From Branchiostoma floridae (taxonomy: Eukaryota; Chordata; Leptocardii; Amphioxiformes; Branchiostomatidae), in assembly GCF_000003815.2 (NCBI RefSeq), contig NC_049993.1:3730518-3794517 (forward strand): 64,000 nucleotides of DNA, given 5' to 3'. The notes below the pieces were generated by a model. It searched no databases and was not told the origin of the DNA. It saw nothing but the letters and a program-made list of their open reading frames with translations. The translations under genes were made by a program, and so were the position numbers. This document shows positions 48,701-60,700 of this stretch, one piece after another. How positions within the stretch are numbered: position 1 is the first letter of the stretch; each line of letters starts with the position of its first letter.

Positions 48701-51700
48701 CGGAGCACAGCGGACATTTACATGATGTTGGTCTCACTCTATATGAGTTTGGTATGCAGTAGACCGGTTTTTTTCTGGTGACCAGTTAGCTTTGCATGAC
48801 TTTGAAGTGCCAAAGAGAATACCAGTGATCGGTCACCGGGGCAGAAGTAACGTAGCTCGTGACATCATGAAAGGAGGCGTTACCTTCATACCAGGCTTCA
48901 TACCATACCATACGCAACAGTCAAGGGGGAGTTCCGTTGATGATAGGAAGGGTTCCAACCAGGGGTGGTTCACTAACTAAAGGCTAAGGGGCTAAATGTG
49001 TGTAAGTACTGTAACTTACTAGATCGATAGTCTTTGTGTCCGATAGAATAAATGTTTGTGATGATATACTGGATTCAAAGCCTGCTTTTATTGCAATAAG
49101 ATAGAGAATAACAAAGATACAAATATGCAGCAGAAGTGTTTTATGAGCCCAAAGACAAAAAGACCCAGAAGGCCCGCTATGGAGGCTAATGACGAGACAG
49201 ATCTGTTTGGAAGTCGTGTGTCACTTCAGTGGTACTTAGCAGTTCGCACCCCGCTGGGCCAAATGAGCTACCGGCATGTGGAGCTAGGAGTCCAGCGGTG
49301 GTGTTGTTAGCCTGGGTTACTCTCCAAGCAGAGGTTGAGTCACGTAGATATAGTAGTGGTCGGAAAAATTACACCGGAGCTCCTCTCTATCAATACGTAA
49401 GGACGAATATGAGTTATTTTTCTGATTTGACGGAATATATGTTGTTATTTTATTTGAATAGATAATTGCTATAATTCCTATATAGTGTATCTCTGAGGGA
49501 GCTCATTATCATAACTTCCAATGAAAACTACTAATTAAACATTACTGTTAAATGATAGGTGTTTAATCTTTTCGTCCAATATAATTGTTATCAAGATTAC
49601 CATGAGATGTTAAATTTATGCAAATGAGGTAATAATTTGCATATCAATTTCAAAATTACAAAAAGCTGTTACACTTTCGATATTCATACAGTATGTTCCT
49701 TAAGTAAAGAGGAATGTAGCAAGATGTTGATAATGCAAATTTTGACGATCATCTCCATAACTTATGTAGGTAATAAAAATAAACGGACGGCAAGCTGTAT
49801 TACGTGCACTGTTTGGTCGAGCGTCCCTCGTACAATGTACCTCGTGTGTACGTGTGTCTCAAGTACTTAGAACTTGCTGAAGTAGGGGTTATTCAGGTTG
49901 GGCTAGTCCATTTCTTATTTCTGGGGGGTCTATTCAGGTGGGGACAGTCCATTTCTTCCTGCAGAAGGATGGAGCGTTCAGGTTGGGACAGACCATTTCC
50001 AACTGCCTCACCCCCTTGTCCCACCCACACTTTGACCTCTAACTACAAGGGCTGTATATATATGTTCACACCTGCTTTTTAACATTGCCTAGCTACAATT
50101 TCACCTGGCACAAATTACACTTAAAAGCGACCCTGTGTGCATATGTGACTACACATATTTATCTCTAGTTTTAATTAAAAGGCAGATCTATCGCAGTGTT
50201 ACGTTGAATGGGTTTCAATTTTGGAATCAAAATCTATTTTCTTTGTCGCCTATTCTCGGCTAATGTGCCTTGTAATGTTTTGAAGTTTTCCAATTGTTTG
50301 GGAATGTTGGTTCACTAGATTAGGGGGTAGTGTGTAGAGCCAAAACAGTGGCACATTTGTTTTATTTGCGTGTTGAGCTTTTGTCTTTTTCATGAGATTG
50401 TTGTCATTACCTTTGTGTTGTGTCATATGTTACAGATTACTTCAATTAGGGTCCCTTATGTAGCTTTTTTTCAGAATTTCTTATTTATTTCTCAATCATT
50501 TAGGCGTAAGGGTAATCCCTACAGTTTAAAAAAAGACTGATTTCAAAGACTTATTCAGCTTAAAGTGTCAAGTGAGCTATAGTGAGCTGATGACATAGAA
50601 TTTTCTTCAGGTGTCCTGCTAAATCATTATTCCTACTAGTGGTCACTCGTTAGGGTCAACGGTCAACACTGAATTACATTTGAAATGTCCGTTTCCTGCT
50701 CGTTTGTTAAGCAATTGTAGGTTTGTTTCAAATCGCATGGTGTAATGGTGCCATAGGGGTTAACAAAGTTGGTGACTTGCTATCAACAAACATTGTTAGG
50801 AGCGCCACGGATGTTATAGACTTACTGTATCCGCGTTCTCACCACAAACTTATTCAGGTCCCCTAGGAGACATCTTCGGATCGCTTCGAGTCAGCGACGG
50901 ACGTCTGGAAAGCTGTCTAATGGAAGAAATAGGTAACATATGTCCACCTAGACCACTGTTAATAAAATGACGGATAGACTTGATTGATAGGGGGCAGAGA
51001 AAAATTGAAATCACTTTGATTTTGGACACCTACATTTATGTAACAAATTCCTATTTTTCTTTCTGAGCAGATTAAGATAAATGGCTGTTCCTTTAGACTG
51101 TTTATATCGAATGTTTCTAAGGAACATGTCTCCAACCTGCTCCATTTCTTATATCGGTTTGTCGAATATGCATTTGTGATTGTTGTCCTCAGCAGTCACT
51201 ACATGAATTTGAGCTCTTCTTGTACACTGTTGTATGTATTTATGTGATACTATAAAACATGCAATGCATGCATTCAAGTGTCTTTCTCTACTATAGCACT
51301 GAAGATAAAGCAATATTTTCTCTCAAACCGTAGGCTTAATATGTGGGGTGAGATTTCATTTTTCATTCATTCATTGGCTACAGGTTGCTGCTCAGAGAAT
51401 AACAACGGATTGAATGGACGAAGGGAGGTAGTGAGCGAGGATGGTCTAGTTTCGCTCGTGCTGAGGGAAGAAGCAGCTGCAAGATGAAGCTAGAATTGAG
51501 AGCGTACCTTGTATGCAGAACACAGCTTTAACTGTAAAGATTAGCTTAATGTGTTAGCCTAACATGAACTTGTTTACGTTTCCTTTGATCGGCCTTTATT
51601 CCTGGAGCGGTTGGAAAGAAAAGAAATCGTTCAAATAGACAGATAACATACCAGAGGGGTTTGTCCGTTGTAGGAGTACAGTTTGCTCATTAAGCGGACT

Positions 51701-54700
51701 AACTCCTCTGACATGATACTAATACGTCTATTTGGCCCATTTCTCCTCTTCCAGCCGCTTTTGATAGCTTATCAATTGATCATGTATTTACTGATAGCAT
51801 CTACGAAAATTATCATCCCTTCATATTACCTAGATGAGTAAAATATACATTAGCTGCTTTCTATACGTCATGTATATGTCATGTATGTATATGTTTGAAA
51901 GGAATACGCCTACCTTGTGAAAGGTGTCGCGCAAAATTGAACATCATAATCAAATCACTGGTGATTGTGTAATAATAGACTTTCAGAAAAAAAAACACCC
52001 TGACTACTACTGAGATTTTAAGGCAACGTATAAATACTCTTTCAAGCAGAAACTGAGTATAAATACTCCTTCAGGCAGAGGGACCATTCTCCTTCATGTT
52101 CCTCTATCAGGAAGAGTATAAATACTCTTTTTAGGCACAGGGTCCATCCTCCTTTGTGCAGAGTATTCATCCTCTATCAGAGTATAAATACTCTTCCCTA
52201 TCAGGCAGAGTATAAATACTCCTTCAGGCAGAGGGACCATTCTCCTTCATGTAGAGTATTCATCCTCTATCAGGCAGAGTATAAATACTCTTTCAGGCAC
52301 ATGGTCCGTCCTCCTTTATGCAGAGTATTCATCTTCATCAGAGTATAAATACTCTACCCTATCAGGCAGAGTATAAATACTCCTTCAGGCAGAGTATAAA
52401 TACTCTTTCGGACAGAGTATCCATCCTCCTTTATGCAGAGTATTTATACTCTATCAGAGTATATATCGTCCTCCAGCCGGAGTATATATCCTCCAAGCTG
52501 CTGGACAAAACTCTAATTCATTATATATCCTCGGTTAGGCTGGATTATTATTGATTTGTTTGAGTATATATCCTCATCTAGTTGTGATTTTTTTAAGAAA
52601 GTTTCTTAAAAATGCAAATACCAAGTCATGAAGGCTGCATTTTGATAAAAAGAAAGGCTTAATTTTTGTGTTTTGAAGCCGAAAAAAGGGAACAAAATGG
52701 ATTTTCCCTTATTATTTTGGATTCTGTTCCAAACTGCTGCACAGTAGTCAAGATGTTGCAAGGTAAGTGTTTCTGTCAACATTTTCAACAACGACTGATC
52801 CAAGTATGCCGCACTCCTTCTGATGGTGCCCAGGGACCTAGCCATTTTCTTTATGGTCTCTTCTACATGGAGGTCCCACGTGAGACACTCATCCAAGGTG
52901 CTCCCCAGTACCTTCATTGTTGTTACTTGTCAGCAAACAAGGTGAGTTTCAGTTTCTTTGACATATTGGGTCTACTCCCAAGCAACATACACTTTGTCTT
53001 ATTTGCATTCAAGAAGAGTCTGTCTAAACTCACCCAGTTACATATATAATCTAAGTCTTCCTGTAAATTGACCGTTACTGTCTCCACTGATGGCGAGCAC
53101 GTGTATGCTGATGTGTCGTCTGCGTACATTCCGGGGATCGTTTCCCTCACAGCGAATGGTAGGTCGTTTTAAATATTGTGAACAACAAAGGACCAAGGCA
53201 ACTACCTTGGGGTACGCCACAATTAACCTCCCTAAACGGCGAGTTCGTGCCGTTGAAGTGTACGCACTGTTCTCTTCCTGCTAGGTAACTGTCCATCCAA
53301 TGTACTGAGGTGTCTGAGAAACCGTAGCACTCCAGTTTTTGTAACAGAAAGCTGTGATCCACCAAGTCAAAGGCAGCGGAAGAATCGAAGAAGATAACCC
53401 CGACGATGTTACCCTGGTCGATCTTACGATACCAGTCATCGACTAGCTGCAAGAGTGCAGTGCACGTCGAGTGATGTTTTCTGTAGGCGTGTTGGTAGGG
53501 TGACATCAGGTCATTCACTTTGAAATAGTCCGATATTTGAGAACTCACAACTTTCTCCATCACTTTACACTTGGCTCTTTTCCATGCCGTCGGATATTCA
53601 GAAGTGATGAGCGATAAGTTTATTATGTAGCACAGTGGTCTGGCAATTTGGTCGGCAGCCAACCTTAACAGCTTGTTGTCGACATTGTCAAGTCCAGTAG
53701 CTTTCCCATCAGATAAGGACAGAATGTGTTTGTAGATCTGTTCCCAATGTGTAAGTTGGAAGTCGAAACTACAGTCTTTTCCAGCCATGACCTTATCCCT
53801 TATCAGCTGGAGAAGGTCCCCGTTTGTTTGCGAGTCCAACCCTTTTCTCAGAGAGTTTACCTACTGCGTAAAGAATGAGTTGAAGTAGTCCGCTACGTCA
53901 CCTGCCTTAGTGAGGATCTCTCCGTCCCGCTCTACAGTAAAGGCTGACCGACGAAGCCCTCTACCCATCATTCCATTCAGTGTTCTCCACATTTCCTTTG
54001 CTTTGGGTTATTTCTGGACTCAGCTATCTTAGATTTGAAGTATGTGGCTTTCTTTTTCCGATTTAGTTTGACAGCTGCATTCCTTAGTTTCTTGTATATG
54101 CACATGTCTGAAACGAGGCCTGACGCAAGAGCTTCCTTCTTGGCGTCATCTCTGAGCCTCATTACTTCTCGAAGTTCATCGTCCACCCAACCTGCAGGGT
54201 TCGACCTCACAGTCCGTCTCTTAGCAGGGACATGTTGATCGGCTACGTTGCAAAACAATGTTGTAAACAGGTGCAGTGCTTCATTTACATCTGACTCATC
54301 GTATACAATGTGCCAAGGTACCATGCTCATGTCTTGCTGGAAGTCGTCCTGGTTGAACTTACTGTAGGTTCTTTTATAGACAACATGTGGCTGAGTCTTT
54401 GGAACCTTAGTCTTCCTTGTCAAGTAGATGATGTTGTGATACGTAAAACCCAGAGGCGTTGACTTTGTTGTTGTGCACCTTTCCTTGCAGTTTGTAAAAG
54501 CCAGATCGATACACGTAGCTGTTCTGTGGCCGTTCTTGTTAACTGTAAACCTGGTAGGGTCTGACACAGTTTGAGAAAGGTTGCACCTTACTGCAGTCTG
54601 TGCTAGTCGTTCCTTCAGTGGACACTCTGAGTTGGACCAATCAACACTAAAGTCCCCTAGTACGAAGACTTCTTTGTTCGTGTCTGTTGCATTGTCAATT

Positions 54701-57700
54701 GCATCCAAAATGTTATTGAAGTACTGAATTGAAGATCCAGGTGGTCTGTAAACACAACCGATCAGCATTGGTGCAGACCGCGGTATATTAACCTCTAGCC
54801 AGAGCATTTCCACATTATCATTATTCAGTTCATTTCTCTCTTTCCAAGAAAGCCCGTCACGTATCAGAACGGCCACACCTCCTCCGTGCAGATTCCGATC
54901 CTTCCTGACCATTGACCACCCATCCGGGCACAGTTCACTATCATTAGAGTCCAAATGCGTTTCAGTCCATGCGATTATGTGAAAGCTGTTCTGTTCTAGT
55001 AACTCTTGCAGTTCATGAGTCTTATTTCTCAAGCTACAAATGTTCAGATGGCACAAGTGAAGGCCTTTCCTGGGCAAATGTAGGTCTGTTGGTCCAGGGT
55101 TAGTGTCTATATCCCCACAAAGAAGTATCAATACATAAAGGCATGCTATGCATGCAGTATTCAGACTGACAAACGAAGGCATCTTACTTGCAATTCCTCA
55201 AAGTTTGTAAGCAGACAATAGCAGCAACGAAACTTTACTCTCTCTTAGCTAGATTCACATTCATGCACATTACCTAATACATAATAACTTAAAAACTATT
55301 TGCTCAATTGTTGCGTATTACAAGAGATATTTCTAAAAGCTTATCATGGGAATATTGCCAAAAATTCTAATAGTTAAAAAATACAGTTGCTAAAAGTTTA
55401 GATCTTCGTAACAAGCATAATGAGCCGGAGAGAGGCACTGTCCGATGTACCAGCCAGCAATAAAGTTAAGTGGCAAAAGAATCAGGATAAATGTGTCGTA
55501 CCTACCTAACCAGTAGCACACAAAGATAAGAAGTAAGTGCAGGTGTTTTGAAATAGATTGTTGGCTCGGTCAGTACCTCTCAGCTGAAGGTAGAGATATC
55601 AGAGCTCAGCATGGATGGCGCCCTCCCCACGAAATATGAAGGTGGCTATAAAATCTTACATCAGTGTTGGTCTTTCCTTGTGTGAATGGAGAAAATCTTC
55701 ACACTCATCTTGAAAAGAGAATAATATTCATTTCATCAACGTGACGAGAATAATCTTAAGGCGATGATAAAATTGTTTCTTACTATGTCAGATGTTTCGA
55801 AATTACCAGAACATCCACATTGTTGACAAATACATATTCTTGTACCTAGTTGCTGGCACAGAAGAGTGTAGCTCTGATCCATGTCAAAATGGCGCTACTT
55901 GTATCGACAATGACAATGGATACACCTGTGATTGTGCTGCTGGCTATAAAGGAGTTAACTGTGAAACAGGTAGGTTTTGCTACCATTCGATGTACATTGG
56001 TGGTAAATGGTATGAATTGCTTGTCTCATGGTGACAATGGTTAACATAATTAAACACAATCTATACACATTAAAAGATGAAAATTTAATGGGTAAATTTT
56101 ACATGTCCTCTTTGTTCTCTATGTTCAGAATTGCCATGCTCCGACCTGTACCCTGACATTAGTCCTGCCGAAAACTTCGGCAGGTACCAGAACTATTGCT
56201 TCTGGTCCTCCTCCAAGAAAAACCGGCGGCTCAACTACAGGGCAGCCCGGCAAAAGTGCGAGTCTTATGGCGGGACGTTGGCTATGATCAAAGATGCCGG
56301 TGTGCAGACATTCCTTAAAGACCATCTGAAGACAACAATCCAGCGTATCAAAGTTAACAGGTAAGTAATAGGATAGTTTAATTCTTAATTATTCCTGGTA
56401 GAGTGTCTTCCTTCCAAGATGGGGGTGATGATCAACTGTTTGCTAATTACCTGCTTGAAAAAGCAGGTCTCGATTTTGGTAGGGATCTTTGTGATTCCGG
56501 ACCGATATCTTTAGAACCTCCGGATGGATTGCGATCACGTTTGCTATGGGGATAGATATTGTGAGCCATTGTGCTATAGCGTGCATTAGAAGTTTGCTAC
56601 AGTTTTGTGGTTCGTTTTAAAAAAAACATTTACATCCCCTTTTGGGCAGGAGTAAAGTGGTTCTATAGTTGACCTGAAAACTGAATCCTGGTAGTCAGTT
56701 TGTTAAGATGGCCAATTGGCTGGAGGCAGCCCACCCGCACTACCTGGGGCAATTGGTATTTATTTGCAGTGTCCTGCAGTAATTATGGTTCCTTCTACGA
56801 CTTCTAGCATCTCCTTCAAAAGTGTTACATTCATTATGTTGTATGCAATGTACATCTACAAATTAAAGTGAATGTTACCTTGTTACCTCTATGAAAATTG
56901 GAGGCACTGATTTGTTTTTTGATGTTTGGTGGTAAATATCAGTTTGTTGCAGTTTTGTGGTTGTTAAAAAATATATTAGAGTAACTGTGACCATCCCTGT
57001 CACCTCTGTATGGAATGAACCATTATATACACATGTACACATTAGGGATATGTGCCAGGTGCAGGTGCGGTCTAGCACTTAACCTTGCAGACTTTGCGCC
57101 AGTGGAGGAAACCGCAAACGTTGACCAGAAAGTAGAGCTATTTTACTCCATTGTTTGTCCACTCCTTGACAAGACAGTGCCACTGACGAAGGAAGAAGTC
57201 ACGTCCCAAGATAAACCGTGGATAACGGTGCACACCCCAGTTCTTCCGCGACCGGGGTCCGTGGTAGTGCGCGACCAAAAAGTGACGAAAGGCTTCCGAG
57301 GGTCCATGTTTGAGTTGACATTTCTCATTATTTCCTGCGAAATGACATTAACCGGTTACATGGCTGAAAAGCGTAGGAAATGGTGTGTTTTTGGTGCAAA
57401 TTGTGTTTTGGTCCGCGCCTTACTTCCGGTATATTCCTACGCCTGAATGTAAACAGGCCCGTGACCTAGATTGACCTCTGAAGCGCTGTGTTAAGCCAAG
57501 TAATAATGCCGCGCGCCGTGGATGATTAAAAAAACGATAGTACTAGAATTTTCTTTATAATTGGCTGGATTACTCGTTAGGTTTTCCTCTTTCTGACAGT
57601 ATCAGTCGTGTTTGCCGGAAAAATCTTCTTCATGTTTTTCTTTCAATGCCAAAATGCCCGATTTTTTGCATTACTTTACTATGAAAATAATGTTTTGTCC

Positions 57701-60700
57701 CTCTAATTTTTTAAAATTAGAGAAGTTGAAGGATCGAAACTCAGTTGGTCTTGTAGCTAAAGGAATACCCTTTCGCCATATATACAGTTAGTTTGCTTCA
57801 GGACAATTCCCTGGTAGAGTTGGTCGCTAGACTTGAGGGTGTGCCGCCTCCAATTGAAACCCCAAATAAACTGGTGTGTGCCCCCATAACTCCACGCATA
57901 AAGCGTTTGATAGCTGCGAGACAGAAAACCTACATGTCGGGTAACACTGGTGTTGCGCCCCGAACCGTGCCTTGCCCCAAACCGTGCCTTAGCACGGTTT
58001 CGGGCAAAGCAAGGTTCGGGGCACAAACTGTGCCTCAGATTGTGCACTGAGGTCTGACACAACGAACTGAATCATTAAGGCTTGGAGACTTGATCAACCT
58101 GCAGCTGGACGTTGTCATGTTTATATGTGGTATATTTTGTAATATATTAAAAATGGGATGCACTTATGACTATAGACGTGCTAGTTACGGAAAAGCCTGG
58201 GCCCAGGAGCGGGGCTGGCAAGCCTGAAAGACTACCTTTTCTGTGCCCCAAGGCCATGCATGGGGTTTGGCCTGCAGCAGAAGTTTGGGTCAATGACAAT
58301 CCCATCTAGCAAGATCTCGCAAGATCAAGCCTTATTTGGAAACATGGGCGTGAACAATTAGTTATCACTACCCCGTCAGTCATAGTGATTGACAGCGCTT
58401 CTTGGCACAGACCGGGGCAGTCGAGCTGTGCCCCGTTCCGTGCCTGAATGGGCACGGAATGGGGCAGGCACGGATTGGGGCATGACAGCTACCGAAGAGA
58501 AAGACATGTGCGAGTCCCTGAGCGAACACTTCTCCTCAGTCTGGGCCAACGTACAGCGTACAGCGTACCATTCCTGATGTTGCAGATGTAGCTAGCCAGC
58601 TCTCGGACGGGTTTTTACCTGAACTAAGCAAAGGCCAGCTAAAGCTTCAGTTAAAACGGGTCAATCCACGTAAGGCAACCGGGAGGGATCAATTACCGCC
58701 CCGATCCTGACGGACATATACAACAGGTGTTTTCAGAAGGGACCATTTCCAAACAAGTGGAAAGAGGAAATCGTCGTGCCTGTACCAAAAACACCTAAAC
58801 CGAAAGGTCCCGAACAGTTTCGTCGTATCTCATTGACTAGTTGCCTTGGCAAAGAGTTAGAGGTCTTTGTCCGTGAGCTACTATTGCGAGATACCGATGA
58901 CAAAATCATTAACTCACAGCACGGTTTCAGGCGTGGCAGGTCTACCGTCTCAGCCCTCATACAGACGACACAAGCATGGCATGACGCTCTAAATAGCAAT
59001 CCCAAAATGGACGTCCATGTGGCATTCATAGACTTCTCACGTGAGTCACGTCACATTTTTTTCTATTTGCTTTTGAACAGACGAGGACGATGTGGCACTG
59101 CACTCAAGTTTTGTAACTTATATTAACAATGCCACATACACGGTACAGACAGAAGGAAAGTCGTGTAAAGCGCCTTTCCCAAGGGCACAACGCCAGGGGC
59201 ACGGTGGGAATCGAACTCAGAACCCATAGATTCCGAGCCGAACGCTCTACCAGTTACGCCACGCCCGACGCCACGCCGATCGACAACATTGACCATGGGA
59301 AGCTCTTGCGCAGCCTTGCAAGGTTGGGCATAAGACAAAACCTCTGGGCATGCATCTCTAGCTACCTGAGTGACCGCAACCAGCGCGTGAAATGGGGAGG
59401 ATGTGTCTCGGAGTCGCGGCCCGTTCTAGCTAGCACACCCCAGGGAGGAATATTGTCGCCGACGTTATTCGTCATAGCTATGAACTGTCTGGACGAAAAC
59501 ATCCACCCCAGTGTCACCCCAGTGAATTATGCGGATGACCTGACGAACTCTGAGTGTCTAATGGGATCTCTCCCTGGTATGCTACAAACGTTAATGTCAT
59601 GACTGTAGAGTGATGGGCTGCTTCATACTGCATGGATGCAAACGCCAAGAAAACAAAAGACATGGTGATAAGCTGCCGCCGAGTCCCACTGGATCCCCCA
59701 CCGCTTATGCTTGGTGGTCAGCCCGTGGAGAGAGTCACGAAATTCAAACACCTGTGTGGGGAGGGCTTGCAAAGACCCTGTCGGATGAACTGGAAAAAAG
59801 TGTGGCAATTAAAATTATTGCCATAGCGACGGTTTCAATGTTTATAAGTTTTGCAGATCGTTGCTGTTAATGGGTTTTAATAGTCGTATCCCATTCGTCT
59901 GGCGATGGCTGTTCATAGAGCATTACTGTCAAAGGGGGTCCCTTGTGAGTGAAGGGTGAACTTATTTAAATGCTTCTCATCGATTTTACAAATCAAGACC
60001 TCATTTTACATGAATGATATCAGTTGATCATCCTCTCTAGCTAAATAACAATATGCTAAAAAAAGGGTTTAGCCAGTATCGATATAGATATATAGATAAG
60101 TAAAAATATGTTTCTACCGAATTAATTGTGTTTGTCATGGATTATGCAAATAAGGCTCTCATTTGCATAAACTATATAACTTGATAATCTCCAACAAACA
60201 TGCGCAATATATGTTAAGAAAGACTTTTGTCGCCTTTTCTGCTAATTTATGTAAATTAGGACCTAATTTGCATAGTTAATGTTCAACGATGTTCACTTGT
60301 ACATAACTTCCAAATGCTACAAGTAAGAAGTTCCCGTCATTTATCAAAATGACATTATAGCATTTTCTCATTAATTATGCAAATTAGGTATATATCTATC
60401 AATAGTCTTCTCTTTCTCAGTTACAAAAGTTGTAATGGGCCTTTAATTGAGCTGAGCATGTTTAGACAATTTCCCAATTTATTATGCAAACTAGCTTCCA
60501 CTCTGCATAATTCTTCATAATTAATATTTAATTATATTAAGCATCACGAAACCTATTCCTGTACAATTGGCAAACTGTTCAACAAAGGTTACTAGCCCGC
60601 ACTATGTCTCAGTTCCAAATAATCATCAAAACACAGCAACCAGCAGTTCTCTACAACCACCTAAATCCAGTCAAACAGCAACACAGCTACAACACACGTC

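Larger units (their letters stand above)
40194..52728. mobile_element. 12.5 kb palindromic (foldback-type) element inserted in a LINE
   Basis: Two arms of about 5.65 kb are near-identical inverted copies, meeting around a gapped centre. Termini are AACAGAATCC / GGATTCTGTT. Direct CCAA repeats flank it (40190-40193 and 52729-52732); a CCAAA reading with one uneven terminal base is also possible. On the minus strand the LINE reads DYCAAVW up to 52729 and ASTTQKN from 40193, and removing the insert plus one repeat joins them in frame, which identifies the whole palindrome as one insertion. No transposase is recognised in the arms. A 4 bp duplication occurs in several DNA-transposon superfamilies, so I leave it unassigned. 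Confidence 0.85.
47086..52728. repeat. Right arm of the palindrome
   Basis: 5643 bp inverse copy of 40194-45850. Terminal array at about 52030-52460. The arm carries short unassigned ORFs that are duplicated, inverted, in the left arm. Confidence 0.92.
52729..55182 (-). mobile_element. LINE (CR1/L2-type) ORF2, 5' part, degenerate
   Basis: From 55182: a 2A-like leader, then an AP-endonuclease domain, an RT domain with [13 protein letters not shown] and [13 protein letters not shown], the YADDT catalytic box, a thumb region, and DYCAAVW at the palindrome junction. Inactivating changes are visible: a frameshift near 54000 (after RNNPKQ), a stop after about 53860, loss of the RT block between WKRAK and [11 protein letters not shown], a one-base loss before the YADD box (near 53172), and another break near 52920. 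It lies antisense in the host gene's intron. Confidence 0.88.
57050..59880 (+). mobile_element. Second LINE, plus strand, degenerate, with nested insertions
   Basis: Plus-strand pieces: [160 protein letters not shown] and VNYADDL (59521-59541). It is a non-LTR ORF2 of a different family from the one at 52.7-55.2 kb, broken by an inverted-repeat element, a GC-rich hairpin region and a SINE. It lies in the 6.3 kb intron inside the lectin domain. Confidence 0.8.

Noticed and set aside
40194-52728. Palindrome as a pure assembly artefact
   Set aside because: The single-copy LINE halves on each side, the CCAA duplication and the restored reading frame are best explained by a real insertion, although the central gap keeps some doubt.
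59200-59276. Functional tRNA gene
   Set aside because: Box A and box B are present, but the sequence continues into a SINE body without a 3' acceptor stem.
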